From an uncultured Tenacibaculum sp. (GTDB lineage Bacteria; Bacteroidota; Bacteroidia; Flavobacteriales; Flavobacteriaceae): DNA of 64,000 nucleotides. Position 1 is the stretch's first letter; every line of letters starts with the position of its first letter. The translations under genes and the position numbers were made by a program. The DNA is taken from contig NZ_CANMMT010000002.1 in the NCBI RefSeq assembly GCF_947499065.1, positions 123,313-187,312 on the forward strand. The letters are read 5' to 3'. Shown here in pieces: positions 1-7,196 of the stretch. The notes under the pieces are model-generated. The model did no database searches, was not told the DNA's origin, and saw nothing but the letters and a program-made list of their open reading frames with translations.

Positions 1-81
1 AAATTGTCCATCAACAACTTCACGAAAACTGCAAGTTGGCTTCATTAGCCCATTAGCGATATGTAAATTTATATTCATCAT
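1..81 (-). CDS. N-terminal fragment of an unidentified protein
   Basis: The first 27 codons of a leftward gene that runs off the window, starting Met-Met-Asn-Ile-Asn-Leu-His. I do not recognise the family from so short a piece. A good Bacteroidota -7 box (TATATTTG, reading leftward) lies at 90-97, just upstream of the paired ATG codons at 76-81, which supports both the start and the reality of the gene. The adenine/cytosine choice between the two overlapping ATGs cannot be settled. It is divergent from the structured RNA at 258-415, with the palindromes at 183-222 between them. Confidence 0.5.
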   Translation of the reverse strand, partial: MMNINLHIANGLMKPTCSFREVVDGQF

Positions 82-182
82 TTAAGAGGCAAATATACAT
101 TATTTTTTGAAATGTTAAAGAAATGCTAATATCAGAAGTTTAAGTACTGTAAACTAGTTTGTTTTGAGTGTTTTTATAAAAA

Positions 183-222
183 AGTAAGTGTTTCACTTAC
201 TAAAAGTAAGTGAAACACTTAC
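183..222. promoter_or_regulatory. Twin palindromic operator / long inverted repeat
   Basis: Two 17-bp palindromes, GTAAGTG-TTT-CACTTAC (184-200) and GTAAGTG-AAA-CACTTAC (206-222), have centres 22 bp apart, about two helical turns. Each is also the exact reverse complement of the other, so the block can form one 17-bp stem with a 5-nt loop. It lies immediately upstream of the TTTG at 226-229 and the -7 box at 244-251. A tandem site for a dimeric regulator is the simplest reading. Read leftward, the stem is followed by a T run, so a terminator is the alternative. Confidence 0.6.
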
Positions 223-257
223 CAGTTTGTTAAAAGGATAAAATATCTTTGTAGTGG

Positions 258-415
258 TTAAAAATTAAACTCTCGCTAGAGTTAGATATGGATGGGGGTC
301 CGTATCGCGTCGTCAGGGAAAATTATATGAAAAAAGAAAACAAAATGAATGTTTTACTCTAACCAAAGTAAAAAATTTAAAATGCATGTCACAAAAACGC
401 CTAATCGGGCGTTTT
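258..415 (+). ncRNA. Putative structured small RNA with own promoter and terminator
   Basis: A -7 box TATCTTTG at 244-251 is followed by two strong adjacent hairpins. One is AACTCT-CGCT-AGAGTT (268-283). The other has 8 bp arms GATATGGA/TCCGTATC (285-292 with 299-306) and a TGGGGG loop. A GTTAGA/TCTAAC pairing (281-286 with 358-363) could close the whole element. It ends in a clear terminator. A 24-codon reading frame from 289 (starting Met-Asp-Gly-Gly-Pro) exists but overlaps the hairpin, so I regard it as incidental. It could instead be a long leader of the downstream lipoprotein gene, but the terminator at 396-414 argues for a free RNA. Confidence 0.5.
396..414 (+). terminator. Intrinsic terminator of the small RNA
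   Basis: The stem ACGCC/GGCGT around a short loop is followed by a run of six T. It closes the RNA started at about 258. Confidence 0.75.
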
Positions 416-431
416 TTGTTTTTTATATTCA

Positions 432-468
432 TAAACTTATGTAAGTTTACCTTCAATATACGACGTAT
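432..468 (+). promoter_or_regulatory. Promoter region with palindromes before the lipoprotein gene
   Basis: A perfect 8-bp palindrome, TAAACTTA-TG-TAAGTTTA (432-449), contains a -7-like TAAGTTTA. Directly after it is a second palindrome, ATACG-A-CGTAT (458-468). The position 30-60 bp before the ATG at 496 suits promoter plus operator for the symporter operon. No regulator gene is adjacent. Confidence 0.4.
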
Positions 469-495
469 GTTGCATCAACATAAACATTATTTAAA

Positions 496-1263
496 ATGAA
501 AAAACTAGTTTTATTAGTCGCTATTGCTATTGTTTCCATAGCATGTAAGAACGAGCCTAAGAAAGAAACTCAAAAAGTAGAAGCTACATCAACAGAGGTT
601 AAAGAGAAAAAATATCCTAAAGAATTAGCAGAAGTTTTTAAAAAGCATGGTGGAATTGAGGAGTGGAATAAAATGAAAACTTTATCATATACACTTAATA
701 AAGAAGAACACACAGTTGATTTACATTCTAGAAAAACTGTAATAAATTCACCAGAATATTCTTTAGGTTACAACGGTAAAGATATTTGGGTATCTGATAC
801 TACTGCTTATAAAAAAGATCCTAAGTTTTATTATAATTTATATTTCTATTTTTATGCTATGCCATTTGTTTTGGCTGATGATGGAATTGTATATTCTGAA
901 ACTTCACCAATTGAGTTTGAAGGAAAGAAATACCCAGGAATTAAAATATCTTATAAAGGAGCTATAGGTTCTTCTCCAGATGATAACTATTTTATATATT
1001 ACGATCCAACAACTAAAGAAATGACTTGGTTAGGGTATACAGTTACTTATTTTAGTAAAAAACCTTCTGATAAGTTTAGTCTAATAAGATATAACGATTG
1101 GGAAAATGTTAACGGTTTCTTATTACCAAAATCAATAACTTGGTACCAGAAAAATGAAGAAGGTAATCCTACTGTACCTAGAGGAGAACCAACTGAATTC
1201 AAATTACCATTATTAAGTCAAGCATCATTGGCTGATAGTTTTTTCGATAAACCAAACAAATAA
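496..1263 (+). CDS. Lipoprotein, DUF6503-like
   Basis: A 255-residue exported lipoprotein. The signal peptide ends in a lipobox with Ser-Ile-Ala-Cys at residues 14-17, so the mature protein would be lipid-anchored in the envelope. A Lys/Glu-rich linker of about 25 residues is followed by an all-beta-looking body (DIWVSD, MTWLGYTV, WENVNGFLLP) that resembles the DUF6503 / outer-membrane-lipoprotein-sorting fold found across Flavobacteriia. No enzymatic motif is visible. It is the first gene of a tight operon: its stop codon abuts the ATG of the 35-codon gene, which leads into the sodium symporter, so a periplasmic accessory role is possible. Family assignment is from recall and moderate. Confidence 0.7.
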   Translation: MKKLVLLVAIAIVSIACKNEPKKETQKVEATSTEVKEKKYPKELAEVFKKHGGIEEWNKMKTLSYTLNKEEHTVDLHSRKTVINSPEYSLGYNGKDIWVSDTTAYKKDPKFYYNLYFYFYAMPFVLADDGIVYSETSPIEFEGKKYPGIKISYKGAIGSSPDDNYFIYYDPTTKEMTWLGYTVTYFSKKPSDKFSLIRYNDWENVNGFLLPKSITWYQKNEEGNPTVPRGEPTEFKLPLLSQASLADSFFDKPNK

Positions 1264-1371
1264 ATGAGTCAACAAAAATATACTTGGAAAAAAGAGTACA
1301 CGCTAGTACTGTTTGCAAATCTGATTTATATATCAATATTTTATATCATCACAAATTTATATACTAGTTAA
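1264..1371 (+). CDS. 35-residue membrane peptide, probable symporter small accessory protein
   Basis: A short gene whose ATG follows the upstream stop codon with no gap and whose TAA is 2 bp before the ATG of the symporter. The product has a charged N-terminus with YTWKKEY (residues 6-12) and one hydrophobic helix (about 13-31). Very small single-helix proteins encoded directly before SSS-family symporters are a known arrangement, and the translational packing argues strongly for a real gene. Function is inferred from position only; it would sit in the inner membrane beside the transporter. Confidence 0.7.
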   Translation: MSQQKYTWKKEYTLVLFANLIYISIFYIITNLYTS

Positions 1372-1373
1372 TT

Positions 1374-3215
1374 ATGCAAACAATTGATTGGATTGTACTC
1401 TCTTTAACATTATTGTTTATTGTATTTTATGGAGTATGGAAAACACGAGGAAGCAAAAATGTAGAAGAGTATATTAAAGGTGGAAACGAAAGTAAATGGT
1501 GGACCATAGGTCTATCTGTAATGGCAACTCAAGCGAGTGCCATTACTTTTTTATCAACTCCAGGGCAAGCATTTCACAGTGGGATGGGCTTTGTGCAATT
1601 CTATTTTGGATTGCCTATTGCTATGGTTATTATTTGCTTAGTTTTTATTCCTATTTATCATAAATTAAAGGTTTATACGGCCTATGAATATTTAGAAGGT
1701 CGTTTTGATAAAAAAACAAGAACGCTTACCGCAATTTTATTTTTAATTCAAAGAGGTTTAGCAGCAGGGATTACCATTTTTGCACCAGCTATTATTTTAT
1801 CGGCTGTTTTAGGATGGGATTTGATAACACTAAATATTATCATAGGGTTTTTAGTAATTGTTTATACAGTTTCTGGAGGAACAAAAGCAGTAAGTGTTAC
1901 ACAAAAGCAACAAATGGCTGTAATCTTTGCAGGAATGTTTATTGCTTTTTACTTAATATTACAATATTTACCTGACGAAATTACATTTACAAAAGCTTTA
2001 GAAATAGCAGGGGCTTCAGATAAAATGAAGGTGCTTGATTTTTCTTGGGATTTGAACAATCGTTATACTGTTTGGACAGGTATTTTAGGAGGTACTTTTT
2101 TAATGCTTTCTTATTTTGGTACTGATCAAAGTCAGGTACAACGATATTTGTCAGGAAAATCAGCTAGAGAAAGTCAATTGGGTTTAATTTTTAACGGTTT
2201 GTTAAAAGTTCCAATGCAGTTTTTTATTCTGTTAGTAGGGGTAATGGTATTTGTTTTTTATCAGTTTAATACCTCACCTTTAAACTTTAATCCAAAAGCA
2301 AACGAAGTTGTAGAGAAATCTCAATATGCTAATGAATATAAAGAACTACAATTAAAACATATTCAAATAGAGAATAGTAAAAAGACATTAATATTTGAAG
2401 GTTTAACAGAAGAGAACAAAAAACAACTTCAAGAGTTAAATGAACAGGACAAGAGTTTAAAAGCTGATGCAAAAGCTATAATTAAAAAGGCAAATGCAGA
2501 GGTAGAAACAAATGATAAAGACTATGTTTTTATTCACTTTATATTACACAACTTACCTAAAGGGTTAATAGGTTTATTGTTGGCAGTAATCTTATCGGCA
2601 GCTATGTCGTCTACAGCATCAGAATTAAATGCTTTAGCATCTACCACAGCAATCGATTTATACAAGCGTAATGTAACTAAAGAATACAGTGAAGAGCATT
2701 ATGTAAAAATGTCTAAGTGGTTTACACTAGGGTGGGGAGTATTAGCTATTCTAGTTGCTTGTGTCGCCAATTTATTTGATAATTTAATCCAGTTGGTAAA
2801 TATTATTGGGTCCATTTTTTATGGAAATGTATTGGGGATTTTCTTATTAGCGTTTTTCTTTAAAAAAGTAAAAGGAAATTCGGTGTTTGGAGGTGCGTTG
2901 TTGACTCAGATTATAATTTGTTTAATATATTATTTTGGTATTTATAAATTAGAGCAAGGAGGAGGACAGCCAATAATAAGTTATTTATGGTTAAACTTTA
3001 TAGGTTGTATTTTAGTTCTATATTTCTCTCTGATGTCTATTATAAAATCAATAGACAAGAAAAGTAAAATCACTTTATTATTAATTTCAATAGGTATTTT
3101 AAAGATTATATACGATTTATTTAATGACAGTCCATTAAGTGTATTACATGTAGTTTATTTAATAATCTTATTTATTTACCTTGGATTTATTAATGTTGAA
3201 AAAGATAAAGAATGA
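1374..3215 (+). CDS. Sodium:solute symporter (SSS family)
   Basis: A 613-residue multi-helix inner-membrane transporter of the SSS/SLC5 superfamily. The family signature is visible near residues 44-60 (WTIGLSVMATQASAITFLSTPG), the unwound first core helix, with GGTKAVSVTQ further on. It is longer than most relatives because of a charged, probably coiled-coil insertion of about 75 residues (about 305-385) between transmembrane helices. The substrate cannot be read from sequence. It sits second to last in a four-gene operon, and its last four bases overlap the acetyltransferase start (ATGA). Confidence 0.88.
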   Translation: MQTIDWIVLSLTLLFIVFYGVWKTRGSKNVEEYIKGGNESKWWTIGLSVMATQASAITFLSTPGQAFHSGMGFVQFYFGLPIAMVIICLVFIPIYHKLKVYTAYEYLEGRFDKKTRTLTAILFLIQRGLAAGITIFAPAIILSAVLGWDLITLNIIIGFLVIVYTVSGGTKAVSVTQKQQMAVIFAGMFIAFYLILQYLPDEITFTKALEIAGASDKMKVLDFSWDLNNRYTVWTGILGGTFLMLSYFGTDQSQVQRYLSGKSARESQLGLIFNGLLKVPMQFFILLVGVMVFVFYQFNTSPLNFNPKANEVVEKSQYANEYKELQLKHIQIENSKKTLIFEGLTEENKKQLQELNEQDKSLKADAKAIIKKANAEVETNDKDYVFIHFILHNLPKGLIGLLLAVILSAAMSSTASELNALASTTAIDLYKRNVTKEYSEEHYVKMSKWFTLGWGVLAILVACVANLFDNLIQLVNIIGSIFYGNVLGIFLLAFFFKKVKGNSVFGGALLTQIIICLIYYFGIYKLEQGGGQPIISYLWLNFIGCILVLYFSLMSIIKSIDKKSKITLLLISIGILKIIYDLFNDSPLSVLHVVYLIILFIYLGFINVEKDKE

Positions 3216-3667
3216 TTACAACAAGAAAAGCAAATTTAGAAGACTTACCTATTTTACTCGATTTTGAACAAGAGTTAATTAAGGCAGAGCGCCCTTTTGA
3301 TGAAACATTAAAAGAAGGAAAAATATCTTATTATGATATTAAAGCGATGATTTTGTCTGATGAAGTTGAGGTGATGGTAGCGGTTGAAAACGATGAAATA
3401 ATAGGCTCAGGTTATGCTAGAATTGTGATACCAAAATCGTACTTCAAATTTGATAAGTTTGCTTATTTAGGTTTTATGTATGTAAAACCTACTCATAGAG
3501 GAAAAGGAGTGAACAAAAAAGTAGTTGAAGCTTTAAATACATGGATACTTTCAAGAAATGTTTTTGAAGTAAGACTTGATGTATATGCAGAAAATCACGG
3601 AGCAATTAGAGCTTACGAAAAAGTAAATTTCAAAAAGAACTTGATAAATATGAGAATGAGTTTATAA
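3212..3667 (+). CDS. GNAT family N-acetyltransferase
   Basis: A 151-residue acetyl-CoA-dependent acyltransferase. The acetyl-CoA pyrophosphate loop is seen as RGKGVNKK after a hydrophobic strand (YLGFMYVKP). The C-terminal GNAT signature AENHGAIRAYEKVNF follows at the expected spacing. The start overlaps the symporter stop by 4 bp, so translation is probably coupled. The substrate is unknown. The gene ends inside a strong hairpin shared with the convergent serine deaminase gene. Confidence 0.85.
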   Translation: MITTRKANLEDLPILLDFEQELIKAERPFDETLKEGKISYYDIKAMILSDEVEVMVAVENDEIIGSGYARIVIPKSYFKFDKFAYLGFMYVKPTHRGKGVNKKVVEALNTWILSRNVFEVRLDVYAENHGAIRAYEKVNFKKNLINMRMSL

Positions 3668-3690
3668 GAAGTGCTATTTCTTATAAACTC
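3658..3690. terminator. Bidirectional terminator between convergent genes
   Basis: A perfect 13-bp stem (GAGTTTATAAGAA and its complement) with a 7-nt loop overlaps the last codons of the acetyltransferase gene. It separates that gene from the leftward sdaA and is followed by ATTTTA on the plus strand. Confidence 0.65.
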
Positions 3691-3705
3691 ATTTTACATA
3701 TAATT

Positions 3706-5130
3706 TTAGCAATCTGCTAAACCAACAGTAACAGCTAAACCTCCTTCAGAGGTTTCTTTATAGTTACGGTTCATATCTTTAGCAGTTTCCCACATGGTAT
3801 CAATAACTTTGTCTAGAGGAACTAAAGATTCTTTAGGATTGGTTTCTAAAGCCATTTCAGCAGCATTAATAGCCTTAATAGCTCCCATAGCATTACGTTC
3901 TATACAAGGTACTTGTACCAATCCTCCAATAGGATCGCAAGTAAGTCCTAAATGGTGTTCCATTGCTATTTCAGCAGCAACTAAACATTGTCCAGGTGTA
4001 CCTCCTAATAATTCAGTAAGAGCAGCAGCGGCCATTGCAGAAGAAACACCTATTTCGGCTTGACATCCACCCATAGCAGCAGAAATAGTTGCGTTTTTCT
4101 TAAAAATACTACCAATTTCTCCAGCAACTAGTAAGAACTTTTTAATATGTTCAAAATCTCCATCATGATTTTCAATTACAAGGTAGTACATTAAAACAGC
4201 AGGAATTACTCCCGCACTTCCATTTGTAGGAGCGGTAACAACTCTACCTAGAGAAGCATTTACTTCGTTTACTGATAAAGCTAAACAACTAACCCATTTA
4301 AGTATTTCTCTAAATTTTACCTCAGTACCTCTAATAGCGGTAAGCCATTCTTCTTTACTGTTATAAGTAGCCTCTTTTATTAATTTTTGATGAGTTTCAA
4401 AGGCTCTTCTTTTTACGTTTAAACCTCCTGGTAAAACTCCTTCAGTATGGCATCCTATATACATGCATTCAAGCATTGTATCCCAAACGCGTTTTAATTC
4501 AGAATTTATATGATTCTCGTCGTTTAGAATTAATTCATTTTGAAAAACTATATCAGAAATATTTTTTCCTTTGTTTTCACAATACTCTTCTAGTTCAGTA
4601 GCTCTATTTATAGGAAAAGGAAAGTTCTTTTTGTTTATTTCTGTATCAGCAGATTCACTTACCTCTTCTTGAACAACAAAACCACCACCAATAGAGTAAT
4701 ACGTTTCTGTAGATATTTCTTTTCCTTTAGAAAAACCTCTAAAGGTTAAACCGTTTGAATGAAATGGTAAAAAGTCTTTATTAAAAACAACATTATCAGT
4801 AGAAAAAATAATTGTTTTCTCTGCATTGAAATCTAAACGAGTAGTAGTTTTTATTTTATTGATAATAGTGTCTATATCATCTACAGGAATGTACTCAGGA
4901 TCGGTACCGCTTAACCCTAATAATACAGATAAATCGGTAGCGTGTCCTTTCCCTGTTAAAGATAAGGAACCATATAAATCAATTCTAATACCATCAATGT
5001 TATCAAAAAGATTGTTGTCTTTTAACTTTTTAATCCATTGTTGTGCGGCTCTCCATGGCCCTAAAGTATGAGAACTAGAGGGACCAACGCCAATTTTTAG
5101 CATATCGAAAACACTAATAAATTGCGACAT
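3706..5130 (-). CDS. sdaA: L-serine ammonia-lyase, iron-sulfur type
   Basis: A 474-residue single-chain L-serine dehydratase that converts L-serine to pyruvate and ammonia in the cytoplasm. The N-terminal beta-type domain starts with the hallmark FDMLKIGVGPSSSHTLGP (residues 8-25). The catalytic alpha domain carries PTNGSAGVIPA (about 301-311). Cysteines at about 356 (GGCQAEIG), 398 (LTCDPIGG) and 409 (VPCIERN) are the expected ligands of the oxygen-labile [4Fe-4S] cluster. Length and order match the fused one-chain form found in Gram-negatives. The gene is transcribed alone, leftward, between two hairpin terminators. Confidence 0.95.
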   Translation of the reverse strand: MSQFISVFDMLKIGVGPSSSHTLGPWRAAQQWIKKLKDNNLFDNIDGIRIDLYGSLSLTGKGHATDLSVLLGLSGTDPEYIPVDDIDTIINKIKTTTRLDFNAEKTIIFSTDNVVFNKDFLPFHSNGLTFRGFSKGKEISTETYYSIGGGFVVQEEVSESADTEINKKNFPFPINRATELEEYCENKGKNISDIVFQNELILNDENHINSELKRVWDTMLECMYIGCHTEGVLPGGLNVKRRAFETHQKLIKEATYNSKEEWLTAIRGTEVKFREILKWVSCLALSVNEVNASLGRVVTAPTNGSAGVIPAVLMYYLVIENHDGDFEHIKKFLLVAGEIGSIFKKNATISAAMGGCQAEIGVSSAMAAAALTELLGGTPGQCLVAAEIAMEHHLGLTCDPIGGLVQVPCIERNAMGAIKAINAAEMALETNPKESLVPLDKVIDTMWETAKDMNRNYKETSEGGLAVTVGLADC

Positions 5131-5163
5131 AATATAGGTTGTTTGTTGACGGCTAAAATAGAA

Positions 5164-5194
5164 AAAGTCCTGTATTTATTGAATACAGGACTTT
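5164..5194 (-). terminator. Terminator after the DUF2853 gene
   Basis: The 13-bp stem AAAGTCCTGTATT with its complement and a 5-nt loop, T-rich on both sides. It lies just past the stop of the leftward gene at 5220 and insulates sdaA from it. Confidence 0.75.
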
Positions 5195-5219
5195 ATTTTT
5201 TATATCAATGAAGAAAATT

Positions 5220-5561
5220 TTACATTCCGTAAATAGATTCTTTATCAAATTTCTTAGTAAGCATGTAGTATACAACTGCACGATACTTGTTTCTTTCAGA
5301 TCTTCCAATTCTTTCCATAACGTCATCGATAGCTTTGTCTAATTCAGGACTATCATCTAATCCTAATTTTTTCATTAAGAAGTTCTTCTTAACAGTTTCC
5401 AATTCTTTAGGGTCTGAACCAGAAACAGTTTCAGCATCTTTTTTATAAATAGATGGCCCTAAACCTTTTGTCACAGCTTTTAATAAATCAGTGTTAGAAC
5501 GGATATCTCTATCGTCCATAAACTTTTTATACAGTTCTACTTTTTCGTCAAATTTACTCAT
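5220..5561 (-). CDS. DUF2853 family small soluble protein
   Basis: A 113-residue cytoplasmic protein, helical and highly charged, with no signal peptide. The N-terminal YKKFMDDRDI and the C-terminal RNKYRAVVYYMLTKKF fit my recollection of the DUF2853 family, a widespread but uncharacterised bacterial group. It is monocistronic, divergent from the TPR gene and closed by a hairpin terminator. No catalytic residues stand out. Confidence in coding is high, in family moderate. Confidence 0.75.
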   Translation of the reverse strand: MSKFDEKVELYKKFMDDRDIRSNTDLLKAVTKGLGPSIYKKDAETVSGSDPKELETVKKNFLMKKLGLDDSPELDKAIDDVMERIGRSERNKYRAVVYYMLTKKFDKESIYGM

Positions 5562-5768
5562 GATTTTTTGTTTAAAATTAGATTTTAATTTTTTGTAGAT
5601 TTCTTTAATCCTTTCAAATATAGAAAAATAATTTGTTCTTTCAAATACCTAAAATAGCAAGGGAATTCCTAGTTAAAATTGTTAATTAAATTGTTGAAAA
5701 CAAAAAGAGGATTGAGTAAAAAGGCACTGTTCTTGTAGTAAATTTATATAAATTCAAATCTGTTGCCT

Positions 5769-7139
5769 ATGTCATTATCAAAATTTGAATCAATGTTAAA
5801 GACCAATGATGTATATTTTTTTGATGCTGCTGAGTTTGAAACAATTATAGAGCATTACTTAAATATAGGTAAACATTCATTGGCAAAAAAAGCTGTACAG
5901 CTGGGGTTAGAACAGCATCCTACTTCAATTCAACTTAAACTCATGAAAGTTGAACTTTTAATATTTGAAGATGAATTAGAGGAAGCTGTAAAGATGTTAA
6001 CAAACATTGAAGCAGTAGAACCTCATAACGATGAGGTATACATTCAGAAAGCTGTTATTTTATCAAAAAAGAAAAAGCATATAGAAGCTATTTCAATACT
6101 AAAAGAGTCTTTACAATATATTGAAGACCCTGTAGATATATGGTCTATGCTGGGAATGGAATATTTGTATTTAGACGATTTTGAAAATGCTCGTTTAAAC
6201 TTTGCTAAATGTATTGATGTTGATTATGAAGATTATTCTTCATTGTATAACATTGTGTATTGTTTTGATATGCAAGGAAACCATGAAGATGCTATAAAAT
6301 TCTTAAATTCTTATTTAGATAAAAATCCTTATTGTGAAGTCGCTTGGCATCAATTAGGAAGACAATATTTTGAAATAGGAATGTTTAAAGAAGCCTTAAC
6401 TTCATTTGATTATGCTGTACTTATAGATGATAGCTTTATTGGAGGGTATTTAGAGAAAGCCAAAACTTTAGAAAAACTAGATCGTTTTGAAGAGGCTATT
6501 GAAAATTATTTAATAACATTAGAATTAGATGATCCTACTGCTTACGCTTATGTAAGAATAGGGGAGTGTTATGAAAAGTTAAATAACATTCATACAGCAA
6601 TTCATTTCTATAAAAAAGCAGTACATGAAGATCCTCTTTTAGATAGAGGGTGGATTCTGTTAACAAATGCTTGTTATAGTAATGAAAATTTTCAAAAGGC
6701 ATTATACTACATTAATAAAGCAATTCAAATAGATGAAAGTAATGCTCTATATTGGAGGAAGTATGGAGATATTAATTTAAAATTAAACTTTTACGAAGAG
6801 GCTGTAAAAGCTTTTTATAACTGTATAGAGTTAGGAGATAAAGAGATTGAAATATACATAGCTTTAACAGATATCTTATTGTTCTTAGGAGAATTTAATC
6901 AAGCTTTAAAAGTTTTAATTAAAGCTAAAAAGATATATAAAGAATTTGCAGAGGTTGAATATCGCCTATGTGGGTTGTTTATGATTTTAGATAAAGAGGA
7001 ATATAGTTTAACGCATTTGAAAAATGCCTTAGCTATAGATTATGAATATCATTCAATCATAAAAGAGTTGTATCCTTCAGTTTATGAAAAAGAAAGGGTA
7101 CAGGAAATTATATCCAATTACAAAAAAGTAATAAAGTAA
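5769..7139 (+). CDS. Tetratricopeptide repeat protein
   Basis: A 456-residue soluble protein built almost entirely of TPR units of 34 residues (about a dozen), recognised by recurring patterns such as AWHQLGRQYFEIGMFKEAL and AYVRIGECYEKLNNIHTAI. It has no signal peptide or membrane helix, so it is probably a cytoplasmic scaffold for protein contacts. The reading frame extends two codons upstream to a TTG, but the ATG at 5769 (Met-Ser-Leu-Ser-Lys) is the better start. It is a single gene followed by its own terminator. The partner is unknown. Confidence 0.88.
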   Translation: MSLSKFESMLKTNDVYFFDAAEFETIIEHYLNIGKHSLAKKAVQLGLEQHPTSIQLKLMKVELLIFEDELEEAVKMLTNIEAVEPHNDEVYIQKAVILSKKKKHIEAISILKESLQYIEDPVDIWSMLGMEYLYLDDFENARLNFAKCIDVDYEDYSSLYNIVYCFDMQGNHEDAIKFLNSYLDKNPYCEVAWHQLGRQYFEIGMFKEALTSFDYAVLIDDSFIGGYLEKAKTLEKLDRFEEAIENYLITLELDDPTAYAYVRIGECYEKLNNIHTAIHFYKKAVHEDPLLDRGWILLTNACYSNENFQKALYYINKAIQIDESNALYWRKYGDINLKLNFYEEAVKAFYNCIELGDKEIEIYIALTDILLFLGEFNQALKVLIKAKKIYKEFAEVEYRLCGLFMILDKEEYSLTHLKNALAIDYEYHSIIKELYPSVYEKERVQEIISNYKKVIK

Positions 7140-7142
7140 AAG

Positions 7143-7176
7143 AAAAGCTCCAAAATGTAAATCTTGGAGCTTTTTT
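7143..7176 (+). terminator. Terminator after the TPR gene
   Basis: The stem AAAAGCTCCAA with its complement and a 10-nt loop runs into six T. It also lies between two convergent genes. Confidence 0.8.
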
Positions 7177-7196
7177 ATTGTTTGTTATATGTTAAC

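Noticed and set aside
181..222. CRISPR-like repeat pair
   Set aside because: Only two 17-bp elements in mirror relation with a 5-bp spacer; no array, no cas genes.
289..363. 24-codon frame (MDGGPYRVV...) inside the first structured RNA
   Set aside because: It overlaps two stable hairpins and ends before the terminator; no similar peptide is recognised. Treated as incidental.
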